Positions 25,800 through 34,600 of a stretch of 64,000 nt of DNA are shown here, piece after piece; the stretch's first letter is position 1; the number at the start of each line of letters is the position of its first letter. The notes under the pieces were generated by a model that did not search any database, was not told the DNA's origin, and saw nothing but the letters and a program-made list of their open reading frames with translations. Position numbers and translations under genes: made by a program. This DNA is from JANQIO01 sp965229625 (GTDB taxonomy: Bacteria > Pseudomonadota > Gammaproteobacteria > Pseudomonadales > Halieaceae): contig CBDDJJ010000001.1 in NCBI GenBank assembly GCA_965229625.1, forward strand, positions 310,001-374,000. The letters are read 5' to 3'.

Positions 25800-27203
25800 A
25801 TGGCGGGCGCATACCAACGCATCGGCCTGGCCCGTGAATGTGAATCCCCGGAAAACCCCGGCGGTATGGAGAAGCGCGTGGCGCTGGTTCCCGACGATGT
25901 GCGGGCACTGGTGGAAGCCGGTGCCGAATTTGCCGTGGAAGCCGGCGCCGGGGAGGGCGTGGGCTTTACTGACGAGGAATACCTGGCGGCCGGGGCGCGC
26001 ATCGAGAGCGCGTCCGAGATCTACCGGAACAAGGATCTGCTGATCAAGTTCAAGGGCCCGTCGATGGCATCCATCCCCGAGATGGCGCCGGGCTGCACCC
26101 TGTTTTGCATGGCACATTTCCACTCCTACCCAGAGCGGGCGGCGCTGCTGGAGCAACAGCGTATCAATGTGATTGCCATGGAGGAGGTACTGGAGTCGCC
26201 GAAGTCCCAGAGCGACCTGCGTATTCTCGGGCGCCTGGCGATGAACGGTGCGCTGACGCCGATCATGGACGACAACACCATCGGCGGAACCCGCATCCGG
26301 ATATTGCAGTGGACCCCGCGGCTGGATGCCGCCGTGCGCCGCGCCGGCAACCGTGATCCGCGCTCGCTGGACGTGCTGCAGGGAGATTCCCGCTACGATG
26401 AACTCAACAAGCTCGGCACCGAGGCGCTGTACTTCTATGACAGCGAGAGCTTTGTGGACCAGCACGGCCTGCTGCCACGGCTGGAACAGGACGGCTGCCG
26501 GGTTTACGACCTGGCACGCTTCGAGGCAGAGCAGGGGGCGGAGGCCACCACCGCCTACCGCGCCCAGCACCCGCCGCATCCCTTCGGCATGCGCCGTATC
26601 CAGTGCCTGCACGAGACCGGTCGCGCCGGCGCCCGCTATGGCGTGAAGCTGCTCAAGGACAACAAGCCCGGTATCGACCTTCGCCATGCGCGGGTAGTGG
26701 TGCTGGGTTACGGCAATGTCGGCCAGGGCGCCATTCATGAATTGAACGAGCAGGGTGTGGGTTGCGTGAACGTGCTGGGGCGAACCCACACCATGCACGG
26801 CCGCATTGACTACTGGCTGCGGGACGCTGACCTGATCGTCAACGGTGCCGAGCAGCCCAAGGAACTACGGGGGCTGAACTACCTGGTCAGCAACGAACAC
26901 CTGGACACCCTGGTACCGGACGGTTCGGTGGTGATCGACCTGGTGGGCGGCAGCCCCACCAATCGCTCGCCGGTGGAAGCGGTGCTGAACTGCACTTTCC
27001 TGACCGATCCCCACTTTGTCCAGAGCGGTGTGACCGTGTCCTCCCTGTGGGGCTGGCCGATGATGGGAATGATGCGTGATACTGCGCTGCGCTATTCCAG
27101 CCAGATCCGCGATGTACTGCTGGGCCCGGAGCAGCTCATGGCCGGTCTCGACGACCTGGCCCCCGGCGTTGAGCGTGCGCTGGTCTGTGGCCCGTTTGAG
27201 TAA
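25800..27203 (+). CDS. AlaDH/PNT-family NAD(P)-dependent dehydrogenase, substrate unknown
   Basis: A 467-residue protein whose N-terminal half matches the alanine dehydrogenase/transhydrogenase-alpha domain (RVALVPDDV, GVGFTDEEYLAAGA, LIKFKGP). The C-terminal half has a Rossmann fold with VVVLGYGNVGQGA. It is about 100 residues longer than ordinary alanine dehydrogenase and also resembles the saccharopine dehydrogenase branch. The start lies four bases after the carboxyltransferase stop, implying co-expression. An amino-acid or amino-CoA step in the pathway is possible; function is not assigned. Confidence 0.8.
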   Translation: MAGAYQRIGLARECESPENPGGMEKRVALVPDDVRALVEAGAEFAVEAGAGEGVGFTDEEYLAAGARIESASEIYRNKDLLIKFKGPSMASIPEMAPGCTLFCMAHFHSYPERAALLEQQRINVIAMEEVLESPKSQSDLRILGRLAMNGALTPIMDDNTIGGTRIRILQWTPRLDAAVRRAGNRDPRSLDVLQGDSRYDELNKLGTEALYFYDSESFVDQHGLLPRLEQDGCRVYDLARFEAEQGAEATTAYRAQHPPHPFGMRRIQCLHETGRAGARYGVKLLKDNKPGIDLRHARVVVLGYGNVGQGAIHELNEQGVGCVNVLGRTHTMHGRIDYWLRDADLIVNGAEQPKELRGLNYLVSNEHLDTLVPDGSVVIDLVGGSPTNRSPVEAVLNCTFLTDPHFVQSGVTVSSLWGWPMMGMMRDTALRYSSQIRDVLLGPEQLMAGLDDLAPGVERALVCGPFE

Positions 27204-27252
27204 GTGGCTTTCCATTGAGTGGCTTTCCAACGAGTTGTAACAGGAGAAACTG

Positions 27253-28425
27253 ATGTCGCTGGATTTTGATTCCGCACGACTGCCCAACCCCAACCTGACT
27301 GAAGAGCACGAGGCCTGGCGCACCCAACTGCGTCGTTTCATCGACGCCGAGATCATGCCGCACGCGGAGGAGTGGGATGAAGCGGGTGAGATTCCCATGG
27401 CACTCTGGCCCAAGGCCGCCGATGTCGGCCTGCTGGGACTGGGCTACCCGGAGGAATACGGCGGTGTCCAGGAAGGCATCGATTCCTGGTACGGCTGGAT
27501 CACCAACGAAGAGCTGGCCCGCCACAGCGTCGGCGGCGTCAATGCCAGCCTGATGGTGCACGGCATTGGCCTGCCCCCGGTGATCAACTGGGGACCGGAC
27601 TGGATGAAGCAGGAGATCGCGCCGCCGGTATTGCGTGGCGAGAAACACATCGCGCTGGGCATCACCGAGCCGGGTGGCGGTTCCGATGTGGCGCAGCTCA
27701 AGACCACTGCGGTCCGCGATGGCGATCACTACATCGTCAACGGCTCCAAGACCTATATCACCGGCGGCATGCGCGCCAACTGGGTCTCCACCGCGGTACG
27801 CACTGGCGGGGAAGGAGCCGGCGGGGTGTCCATGCTGTTGATTCCCACCGATGCTGAAGGCTTCTCCCGCACCCCGCTGGATCGCAAGCAGGGCTGGTGG
27901 GCTTCTGATACCGCGACCCTGTACTTCGACAATGTGCGGGTGCCGGCGAAGAACCTGATCGGTGAGGAGAACAAGGGTTTCCTGGTCATCATGACCAACT
28001 TCAACGGCGAGCGTATGGCCATGGCTGCCGGCATGGAGGCCCTCGGCCGGGTCTGCCTGGAGGAGGCCGTCGAGTGGGCCCGTGATCGCAACACTTTTGG
28101 CAAGCGCCTGGCGGACCACCAGGTCATTCGCCACAAGATCGCCATGATGAAGCAGAAACTGAATGCCACCCAGGCCTATATTCGCTGCTGCTACGAGGCC
28201 ATCGAGGCCGGCAACCCGGACCCGGGCGATATTGCCCTGCTCAAGGTGCAGGCCAGCGAAACCATGGAATTCTGTGCCCGCGAGGCCATGCAGATTCTCG
28301 GTGGCATCGGCTATATGCGCGGCAGCCGGGTAGAACGCATCTACCGTGAAGTGCGGGTCAACGCCATCGGCGGCGGCTCGGAAGAAATCATGCGCGACCT
28401 GGCGGCGCGCCAGTACAAGCTATAG
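27253..28425 (+). CDS. Acyl-CoA dehydrogenase, IVD/citronellyl-CoA type
   Basis: A 390-residue ACAD. GITEPGGGSDV and TYITGG mark the flavin domain, RNTFGKRL the C-terminal one. The MCAD Glu position is Gly (IGGGSEEIMRDL), but Glu253 in GERMAMA is at the isovaleryl-CoA dehydrogenase base position, so it is probably active on branched acyl-CoA. CAGGAG lies close before ATG. It follows the AlaDH-like gene by 49 bp and precedes a GST gene. Confidence 0.93.
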   Translation: MSLDFDSARLPNPNLTEEHEAWRTQLRRFIDAEIMPHAEEWDEAGEIPMALWPKAADVGLLGLGYPEEYGGVQEGIDSWYGWITNEELARHSVGGVNASLMVHGIGLPPVINWGPDWMKQEIAPPVLRGEKHIALGITEPGGGSDVAQLKTTAVRDGDHYIVNGSKTYITGGMRANWVSTAVRTGGEGAGGVSMLLIPTDAEGFSRTPLDRKQGWWASDTATLYFDNVRVPAKNLIGEENKGFLVIMTNFNGERMAMAAGMEALGRVCLEEAVEWARDRNTFGKRLADHQVIRHKIAMMKQKLNATQAYIRCCYEAIEAGNPDPGDIALLKVQASETMEFCAREAMQILGGIGYMRGSRVERIYREVRVNAIGGGSEEIMRDLAARQYKL

Positions 28426-28456
28426 GAGGCAGCCCCGGGCGGGCTGAGTAACGCTT

Positions 28457-29131
28457 ATGACAATGAAGCTCTGGCACTGCCGAGGGGCGCGCTCACTGCG
28501 CGCCCTGTGGGCGCTGGAAGAGATGGGCCTGGATTACGACCTGCACGTGATGCCGTTTCCCCCGCGCATCTTTGAGCAGGACTACCTCGGGGTGAATCCG
28601 CTGGGCACCATTCCTTTCCTGAAGGACGGCGATACCGAAATGACCGAGTCCAGCGGCATCTGCCTTTATCTTGTCGAGCGCTACCAGCAATGGGACTTCG
28701 GCCTGAAGGTGGATCACCCGGAATACGGCAACTATCTCAACTGGCTGTTTCACTCCGATGCCACGCTGACCTTCCCACAGACGATTGCCATGCGATATTT
28801 CCACCTGGAGCCGACGCCTGAGAAGCAACCGGTGGCGGTGGACTACGGCAAGTGGTTCTACGCGCGCCTGCGCTGGCTCGACGCCCACCTCGAGACTCGT
28901 GACTGGCTGGTCGACAATCGTTTCACGGTGGCCGACATCGCCATTGGTTATGCCCTGTACCTGGCGGACACCCTGAAGCTGGGCGAAGCCTGCGGCCGGG
29001 AATTCAAGCCGCAGACCGCCGACTACCTGGCGCGTTTACGAGAGCGCCCGGCCTTCCAGCGCGCCGACGCCATGGACGCCGATGGCGGCGGGAGTGAAGC
29101 GAAGGATTTCATTGAGGAGGACCAGTCATGA
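28457..29131 (+). CDS. Glutathione S-transferase family protein
   Basis: A 224-residue GST. The N-terminal thioredoxin-fold domain contains SLRALWALEEMGLDYDL, NPLGTIPFL (cis-Pro) and TESSGICLYL (glutathione gamma-Glu binding); the all-helical domain has FTVADIAIGYAL. A second ATG two codons in is possible. It overlaps the next ACAD gene by ATGA. Within catabolic operons GSTs often remove glutathione from, or isomerise, ring-opened intermediates; the actual reaction here is unknown. Confidence 0.9.
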   Translation: MTMKLWHCRGARSLRALWALEEMGLDYDLHVMPFPPRIFEQDYLGVNPLGTIPFLKDGDTEMTESSGICLYLVERYQQWDFGLKVDHPEYGNYLNWLFHSDATLTFPQTIAMRYFHLEPTPEKQPVAVDYGKWFYARLRWLDAHLETRDWLVDNRFTVADIAIGYALYLADTLKLGEACGREFKPQTADYLARLRERPAFQRADAMDADGGGSEAKDFIEEDQS

Positions 29132-30345
29132 ACAGCGCTGTAGACGCTCCCGCGCAGAAGGAGCTCGACGAGTTCCGCAGCCAGGTGGCCGCCTGGCTCA
29201 AGGACAACAAACCCGCTGATCCCGGTTTCCTGCTGCCGCAGACCTTCATGGAGGTGGGCTCGGACCAACAGCTCGACTTCCTGCGGGAATGGCAGCACAA
29301 GCTGTGGTCTGCGGGCTACCTGGGTATGGCCTGGCCGAAGGAATACGGGGGCCAGGGCGTGCCGGCGGTATTCCAGGTGATCGCCGACGCGGAAATGCGC
29401 CGTGCCGCCGTGCCGATTGCTTTCAACGTGATTGGCCTCGGCTGGGCAGGGCCGCTGATCCTGCACAGGGGTAGCGAGGAAGAGAAACAGAAGTATCTCA
29501 AGAACATCCTCAGCGCCGAGGACATCTGGTGCCAGGGCTTCTCCGAGCCGGACCACGGTTCCGACCTCGGCAATGTACAGACCCGTGCGGTGCGTGATGG
29601 GGACGACTACGTCGTCAACGGCACCAAGATCTGGACCACCATGGGGAATTACGCCAAATACATGATCCTGCTGGCGCGCACCAACCCCGACGCCGAGCGC
29701 AAGTACGACGGCCTGTCGTTTTTCCTGTCGCCGATGCAGGTGGACGGTATCGACCCGCGCCCGATCCAGAAGCTCACCGGCGAGTACGGCTTTACCGAGA
29801 CGTTCTTTACCGACGCCCGAATTCCCGCCAGCTGCCTGATGGGCGAGGAGGGCGAGGGCTGGAAGATTGCCATGCAGACCTTGCAGTACGAACGCGGCGC
29901 TGAGGCCGGGGCTGCCGGCGGCCTGATGCAGGTGCGGGTGGTCATCGACGATGTGATCGAGTGCCTCAAGGGCGTAACGCGCGACGGCCAGCCATTGCTG
30001 GAGGACCCGGTGATTCGCGACGAACTGGTGAAGCTGATGATCGAGGAAAAGGCCCAGGGCCTGAGCAATCGCCGGGCAGGTATCCCGGCGCTCACCTCCG
30101 ATTACCCGTTCTCGCTCAACCTGTCGGGCAAGCTGCGCAGCAGTGAATATGCGCGCCGCATGCGCAAATTTGCCGTCGCGGCCCAGGGCGGTCACGGCGG
30201 ACTCTACGTCGGTGACGCAGATGCGTTGGACGCGGGTTTCTGGCAGCGCGCCTACCTGAACAATTTCTCCACCACCATCGGCGGTGGCACCAGCCAGATC
30301 CAGGCCAATATCGTGGGCGAGCACGTGCTCGGCCTGCCCAAGTAG
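29128..30345 (+). CDS. Acyl-CoA dehydrogenase, FadE26/steroid type, likely catalytic subunit
   Basis: A 405-residue ACAD with GFSEPDHGSDL, KIWTTMGNYA and a C-terminal TTIGGGTSQIQANIV. Glu255 in QYERGAE is the candidate base; the MCAD position is Gly. It is directly followed (12 bp) by a shorter, degenerate ACAD. In actinobacterial cholesterol side-chain catabolism, adjacent FadE pairs of this look form alpha2-beta2 enzymes with one catalytic chain; the same is inferred here. The GST gene overlaps its start by 4 bp. Confidence 0.92.
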   Translation: MNSAVDAPAQKELDEFRSQVAAWLKDNKPADPGFLLPQTFMEVGSDQQLDFLREWQHKLWSAGYLGMAWPKEYGGQGVPAVFQVIADAEMRRAAVPIAFNVIGLGWAGPLILHRGSEEEKQKYLKNILSAEDIWCQGFSEPDHGSDLGNVQTRAVRDGDDYVVNGTKIWTTMGNYAKYMILLARTNPDAERKYDGLSFFLSPMQVDGIDPRPIQKLTGEYGFTETFFTDARIPASCLMGEEGEGWKIAMQTLQYERGAEAGAAGGLMQVRVVIDDVIECLKGVTRDGQPLLEDPVIRDELVKLMIEEKAQGLSNRRAGIPALTSDYPFSLNLSGKLRSSEYARRMRKFAVAAQGGHGGLYVGDADALDAGFWQRAYLNNFSTTIGGGTSQIQANIVGEHVLGLPK

Positions 30346-30357
30346 AGGATTCGCCCT

Positions 30358-31515
30358 ATGAGCAATGCACTGAGTTTTACTGATGAGCAGGCCATGATCC
30401 TCGACAGCGCCCGGGAGTTCTGCCGGGAAAAGTCGCCGGTGTCAGCAGTCCGTGCCCTGTTGTCCAGCGAGAGCGGTTTTGATGGTGCCACCTGGGAGGA
30501 GATGGTTGCCCTGGGCTGGCCGGCCCTGGCGATTCCGGAAGAGTTTGGCGGCGCCGGCCTGGGATTCGGCAGTATTGTGCCGATTGCCGAGAGTATGGGA
30601 CGGGCACTGCTGTCTACCCCGCTGTTCAGCGCTACGCTGGCGGCCCAGGCTATCCTGCGCGGCGGCAGCAGCAGCCAGAAGGAGCAGTGGCTACCGCAGA
30701 TTGCAGCCGGCACGCCGGCGACCGTGGCGCTGTTGGACGGTGGTGACTGGGGCAGTACCCGTACCACCTGCACCGCCACCCGGACCGGAGACAGCGTCAC
30801 GTTGAGCGGAGAGAAGTGGTATGTGTCAGATGCCGGTGTCGCTTCCCTGTTTGTGACCTGGTGTGAGCTGGACGGCAGCAGCGCGTTGGTGGTCGTAGAG
30901 CAGGGGCAACTCGGAGCTGATGCGATCCAGCCACACCGGCTGCTGGACGAAACCAAGCGGGCCGCCAAGCTATCGCTGGACGGCGTGAGTGTTCCCACCG
31001 GCAATGTCCTGGAGGCGAATCTGGAGGCGAATGGCGCTGACGGCATATTGCGGGACCTGCATCTATTGGGCGCACTGCTGGTGGCGGCAGAGGCCACCGG
31101 CAGCACCGGCGCCTGCCTGGATACCGTGGTGGACTATCTCAAGACGCGCAAGCAGTTCGGCAAGCTGATCGGTTCCTACCAGGCCCTCAAGCACCCGACG
31201 GTGGATATTCTCTGCGGGCTGGATGCCGCCCGCAGCCTGATCTATCACGCCGCCACGCTGCTGGATGCCGCCGGCGCCGGCGCTGAGCTGGACCGGGATA
31301 CCGAGGTCGCCTGCCGCATGGCCAAGGCCCAGGCGGTGGACGCGCTGACCTTTGCCGGTGATCGAGCGGTGCAGTTCCACGGCGGTATGGGCTTTACCTT
31401 TGAATGTGATGCCCAGCTCTATATCCGCCGGGCCCAGCAGGCGCAGCAGCAGTTTGGTGACGCCTGGCATCACCGCAAGCGCCTGGCGGGTCTGCTGCTC
31501 GACAACGCCGCCTAA
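30358..31515 (+). CDS. Acyl-CoA dehydrogenase, FadE27-like partner subunit
   Basis: A 385-residue ACAD. The C-terminal domain keeps RKQFGKLIGSYQALKHPTVD and QFHGGMGFTFECDAQLYIRR. The usual TEP-GSD flavin motif is absent: the equivalent region reads ALLDGGDWGS and EKWYVSDAGVA. No Glu at the IVD position or at the MCAD position is evident. Such degenerate chains pair with a catalytic ACAD encoded next door, here the gene ending 12 bp upstream. Confidence 0.9.
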   Translation: MSNALSFTDEQAMILDSAREFCREKSPVSAVRALLSSESGFDGATWEEMVALGWPALAIPEEFGGAGLGFGSIVPIAESMGRALLSTPLFSATLAAQAILRGGSSSQKEQWLPQIAAGTPATVALLDGGDWGSTRTTCTATRTGDSVTLSGEKWYVSDAGVASLFVTWCELDGSSALVVVEQGQLGADAIQPHRLLDETKRAAKLSLDGVSVPTGNVLEANLEANGADGILRDLHLLGALLVAAEATGSTGACLDTVVDYLKTRKQFGKLIGSYQALKHPTVDILCGLDAARSLIYHAATLLDAAGAGAELDRDTEVACRMAKAQAVDALTFAGDRAVQFHGGMGFTFECDAQLYIRRAQQAQQQFGDAWHHRKRLAGLLLDNAA

Positions 31516-31539
31516 ACACCAACACACACGGAGATAAAC

Positions 31540-32313
31540 ATGAAAGACCTGTTCGACGTCAGCGGCAAGGTGGCCGTGGTGACCGGTGGCAGCACCGGCA
31601 TTGGTGCCATGATTGCCCGCGGCTTCGTGGAAAACGGGGTCAAGACCTACATCACCGCCCGCAAGCAGCCCCAGCTCGACGAGACGGCAGCCGCGCTGGG
31701 TGAGTTCGGTGAGTGCATCGCCATCCAGTCCGACCTGTCCACCATGGAGGGCTTGAACGCTTTCGCCGACGAGGTGCTGGCACGGGAAAACAAGATCGAC
31801 ATCCTCATCAACAACGCCGGCGCCACCTGGGGCGCCCCGGTGGACGAGTTCCCCGAAAGTGGCTGGGACAAGGTGATGGACCTCAATGTGAAATCCATCT
31901 TTTTCCTGACCCAGCGCTTCCTGCCGGCACTGCGGGCAGCGGGCAGCAAGGATGACCCGGCGCGGGTGGTGAATATTGCCTCCATCAACGGCATCACCCA
32001 CCCGGGCATGGACAACTACTCCTATTCCGCCAGCAAGGCGGCGGTCATACAGCTCACCCGCCATATGGCCGCGGACCTGGGACCGGACAACATCCATATC
32101 AACGGCATTGCCCCCGGCTTCTTCCCCAGCAAGATGACTGCCTTCCTGCTGCCGGACGATCCGGAGGAAATGGAAGTCAACGAACAGCCGATCCGTCGCC
32201 TGGGGCGCGCGGAGGATGCCGCGGGCACCACCATCTACCTGTGTTCCAAAGCCAGCAATTACCTGTGCGGGCACACGATTGTGATGGATGGTGGCGTCAT
32301 CGCTGCCTCTTAG
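31540..32313 (+). CDS. Short-chain dehydrogenase/reductase (first of three)
   Basis: A 257-residue SDR with TGGSTGIG, NNAG, catalytic Ser in VNIASINGI and YSASK. The Gly-rich loop followed by a basic residue region (ARKQPQ) suggests NADP preference. The C-terminus reads GHTIVMDGGVIA. It is 24 bp after the ACAD pair, with GGAG before ATG. It probably oxidises a hydroxy intermediate or reduces an oxo group; the substrate is unknown. Confidence 0.92.
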   Translation: MKDLFDVSGKVAVVTGGSTGIGAMIARGFVENGVKTYITARKQPQLDETAAALGEFGECIAIQSDLSTMEGLNAFADEVLARENKIDILINNAGATWGAPVDEFPESGWDKVMDLNVKSIFFLTQRFLPALRAAGSKDDPARVVNIASINGITHPGMDNYSYSASKAAVIQLTRHMAADLGPDNIHINGIAPGFFPSKMTAFLLPDDPEEMEVNEQPIRRLGRAEDAAGTTIYLCSKASNYLCGHTIVMDGGVIAAS

Positions 32314-32319
32314 ACCGAT

Positions 32320-33096
32320 ATGGCTCTGAGTAAGCTCAGCCGTTCCATTCGCGGCAGCCGCGCGATTATTACCGGTGCCGCCAGTGGCATCGGTCGCGCG
32401 ACGGCCTGCCTGTTCGCGGATGAGGGTGCGGTACTGGCCCTGCTGGACCGCAATGCCGATGCCCTGGCGGCACTCAAGGCGGAGATCGAAGCCGCGGGCG
32501 GGCAGGTCCAGGTCTTTGTCGTCGACCTCACTGAACGTGACCGTGTCACCGACACCATCGGCGCCGCCATCAGCGTCCTCGGCGGGCTGGATATCCTGGT
32601 CAACAATGCCGGTCTGGCCCTTCCTGCCGCTGTGGATAGCGAGGATTACCCGGCCTCCTGGGATACCTCGCTGGCGGTGATGGTGGAGGCGCAGGCCTGG
32701 GCGGCGCGCGCTGCGCTGCCAGCGCTGCGCGAGGCGGACCACCCGCGCATCATCAACCTGGCGTCTACCGAGGGCCTGGGAGCCACTCGCTTCAATAGCG
32801 CCTACGTGGTGGCCAAACACGCCGCCGTCGGGCTGACCCGGGCCCTGGCGGTGGACCTGGGCAAGGAGGGGATTACCGTGAACGCCGTCTGCCCGGGACC
32901 CGTGCGCACCAGCATTACCGAAGCCATTCCGGAAGCCGATAAACAGACTTTCGCCCAGCGCCGCACCGCCCTGCGGCGCTATGCGGAGCCGGAGGAAATC
33001 GCCCATGCGATTCTGCATCTCGCGCTACCGGCTTCCAGTTTTATCACCGGCGCCACCCTGGTGGCGGACGGTGGTGTCACGATACGCAACGCCTGA
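32320..33096 (+). CDS. Short-chain dehydrogenase/reductase (second of three)
   Basis: A 258-residue SDR starting six bases after the previous stop. It has TGAASGIGRA, an acidic residue after beta-2 (LLDRNADA), NNAG, Ser in NLASTEGL and YVVAK in place of the usual YSASK. Asp after beta-2 favours NAD. The C-terminus ends SFITGATLVADGGVTI. It was probably formed by duplication of a neighbouring SDR, but the loops differ enough to expect another substrate. Confidence 0.92.
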   Translation: MALSKLSRSIRGSRAIITGAASGIGRATACLFADEGAVLALLDRNADALAALKAEIEAAGGQVQVFVVDLTERDRVTDTIGAAISVLGGLDILVNNAGLALPAAVDSEDYPASWDTSLAVMVEAQAWAARAALPALREADHPRIINLASTEGLGATRFNSAYVVAKHAAVGLTRALAVDLGKEGITVNAVCPGPVRTSITEAIPEADKQTFAQRRTALRRYAEPEEIAHAILHLALPASSFITGATLVADGGVTIRNA

Positions 33097-33114
33097 TAGC
33101 GGAACTGAACGCCT

Positions 33115-33888
33115 ATGAATACCGAGAAAACTGCAGCCCATTTTGATCTCAGCGGCAAGGTGGTGCTGGTCACCGGCGGCAGCCGCGGCCTGGGTCTGGC
33201 CATGTGCCAGGGCTTTGCCGAGGCGGGTGCCTCGGTAATCGTCAGTTCCCGCAAGCAGGACGCCTGCAATGCCGCCGCAGCGGCAATTGCAGAACAGACC
33301 GGACAGGATTGCGTTGGTATCGTCTGCCATGTCGGCGACTGGGATGCCTGTGATGCGCTGGTGGATGCCGTCTATGAGCGCTTCGGCCGCGTCGATGTGC
33401 TGGTCAATAACGCCGGCATGTCACCGCTGTATCCCTCGCTGACCAGTGTGACCCGTGAACTGTGGGACAAGGTGGCCGCGGTCAATCTCGCCGGGCCGTT
33501 CCGGCTGTCGGCGGTGGTGGGCGAGCGAATGGCAGCGGGTGAGGGCGGCAGTATCATCAACGTCAGCAGCATTGCCGCGGTGTCTCCGACCCCCCACGAG
33601 GTGCCCTATGGCACAGCCAAGGCCGGGCTCAACAACCTGACCCAGTCCATTGCCCGGGCCTACGCACCCAAAGTGCGTTGCAATTGCATTATGCCGGGGC
33701 CCTTCGCGACCGATATCTCCAACGCCTGGACGCCGGAGGTGGTGGCCGCCTTCGAATCCATGGTGCCGTTGGCACGGGTGGGTGAGCCGGAAGAGGTCGT
33801 CGGCGCTGCGCTGTTCCTGGCCAGTGATGCCGGCAGCTACACCAATGGCGCCGTTCTGAAGATCGACGGCGGCGCAGCCTATAACTGA
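33115..33888 (+). CDS. Short-chain dehydrogenase/reductase (third of three)
   Basis: A 257-residue SDR with TGGSRGLG, a basic post-beta-2 loop (SSRKQDA, NADP-like), NNAG, Ser in NVSSIAAV and YGTAK. It is the last gene of the plus-strand run, 17 bp from the convergent TetR gene. An 18-bp spacer follows the second SDR. Substrate is not identifiable. Confidence 0.92.
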   Translation: MNTEKTAAHFDLSGKVVLVTGGSRGLGLAMCQGFAEAGASVIVSSRKQDACNAAAAAIAEQTGQDCVGIVCHVGDWDACDALVDAVYERFGRVDVLVNNAGMSPLYPSLTSVTRELWDKVAAVNLAGPFRLSAVVGERMAAGEGGSIINVSSIAAVSPTPHEVPYGTAKAGLNNLTQSIARAYAPKVRCNCIMPGPFATDISNAWTPEVVAAFESMVPLARVGEPEEVVGAALFLASDAGSYTNGAVLKIDGGAAYN

Positions 33889-33905
33889 AGCCTGTCGCCG
33901 GGCTG

Positions 33906-34490
33906 CTAAACCAGTGCCGCCCGGATCAGGTGACGGAGCTGTGCTTCGAAGCACTCGCGAGTGTCCGCCATCTGGCGCTTGCCGAAGATGTTGTCCAGGG
34001 TGGGCTGGGATACGGCAAAGTAATGTGCGGCGCCCAGTAGCTGGTAGACAACCGCCAGTGCCTGGGCGCGGCTGAATTGGCGGTTTACTGACTGCACCGT
34101 GCTGACCAGTTCTTCGAGATAGTCCTTCAGGTACCAGTTGCCGGCCCTGTCGGCGCGCTGTTCGTTGTCCAGCAGCTCCCGCATGATCAGCCGGGCGGAG
34201 TCCTGGTTTTTCATTTGCCCGCGGAATTGCGCCAGCAGCATCTCTTCCAACTGCTCTGCAGGAGCAGGGTATCGCTCCCTGATCGTGGCATTGTTCGCAG
34301 CCAGTCGTTCAGACAGGGCCCGCAGTACCTCACCGTACAGTTTTTCCTTGTTGCCGAAGTGGTGCAGCAGGGCCTGTTTGGTCAGGCCCAGCTCCCGGGC
34401 GATGGTGGCAATGCTGGCGCCGTAGAAGCCTTTCTCGGCAAACAGGTGCTCGGCGGCGGCCAGGAACTGCTCTCGCGTGGTGGCGGTCAT
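33906..34490 (-). CDS. TetR-family transcriptional regulator
   Basis: A 194-residue repressor. The N-terminal HTH runs from FLAAAEHLFAEKGFYGASIA through LGLTKQALLHHFGNKEKLY, about residues 8-55; the C-terminal domain is helical and resembles the CerR-like branch with a WYLKDYLEELV segment. GGGAG before ATG 34490 fixes the start. It faces the Rieske oxygenase gene across a 110-bp gap with two matching palindromes, so it very likely represses that gene and perhaps the SDR/ACAD run. The inducer may be an acyl-CoA or pathway acid. Confidence 0.9.
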   Translation of the reverse strand: MTATTREQFLAAAEHLFAEKGFYGASIATIARELGLTKQALLHHFGNKEKLYGEVLRALSERLAANNATIRERYPAPAEQLEEMLLAQFRGQMKNQDSARLIMRELLDNEQRADRAGNWYLKDYLEELVSTVQSVNRQFSRAQALAVVYQLLGAAHYFAVSQPTLDNIFGKRQMADTRECFEAQLRHLIRAALV

Positions 34491-34526
34491 GTTGGGTCTC
34501 CCTTTGTGGGGAGTGTACGGCATGAC

Positions 34527-34555
34527 TTGACAACTTACCACACGGTAAGTACAGT
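34527..34555 (+). promoter_or_regulatory. Promoter of the Rieske oxygenase gene
   Basis: TTGACA (34527-34532) is a perfect -35 box, followed after 17 bp by TACAGT (34550-34555) as -10. Its spacer is occupied by the first palindrome, the usual layout for repression by a TetR protein. Transcription would start near 34562, inside the second palindrome. Confidence 0.7.
34533..34550. promoter_or_regulatory. TetR-type operator 1
   Basis: ACTTACC-ACAC-GGTAAGT is an 18-bp dyad in the promoter spacer. It shares the half-site TTACC with operator 2, centre 23 bp away (about two helical turns). Confidence 0.75.
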
Positions 34556-34557
34556 CC

Positions 34558-34571
34558 TTACCAATTGGTAA
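34558..34571. promoter_or_regulatory. TetR-type operator 2
   Basis: TTACCAATTGGTAA is a perfect 14-bp palindrome at the predicted transcription start of the Rieske gene. The same TTACC-N4-GGTAA pattern occurs in operator 1. Confidence 0.75.
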
Positions 34572-34600
34572 ATCAGTCTTTCTCAATCGCGGAGAGCACT

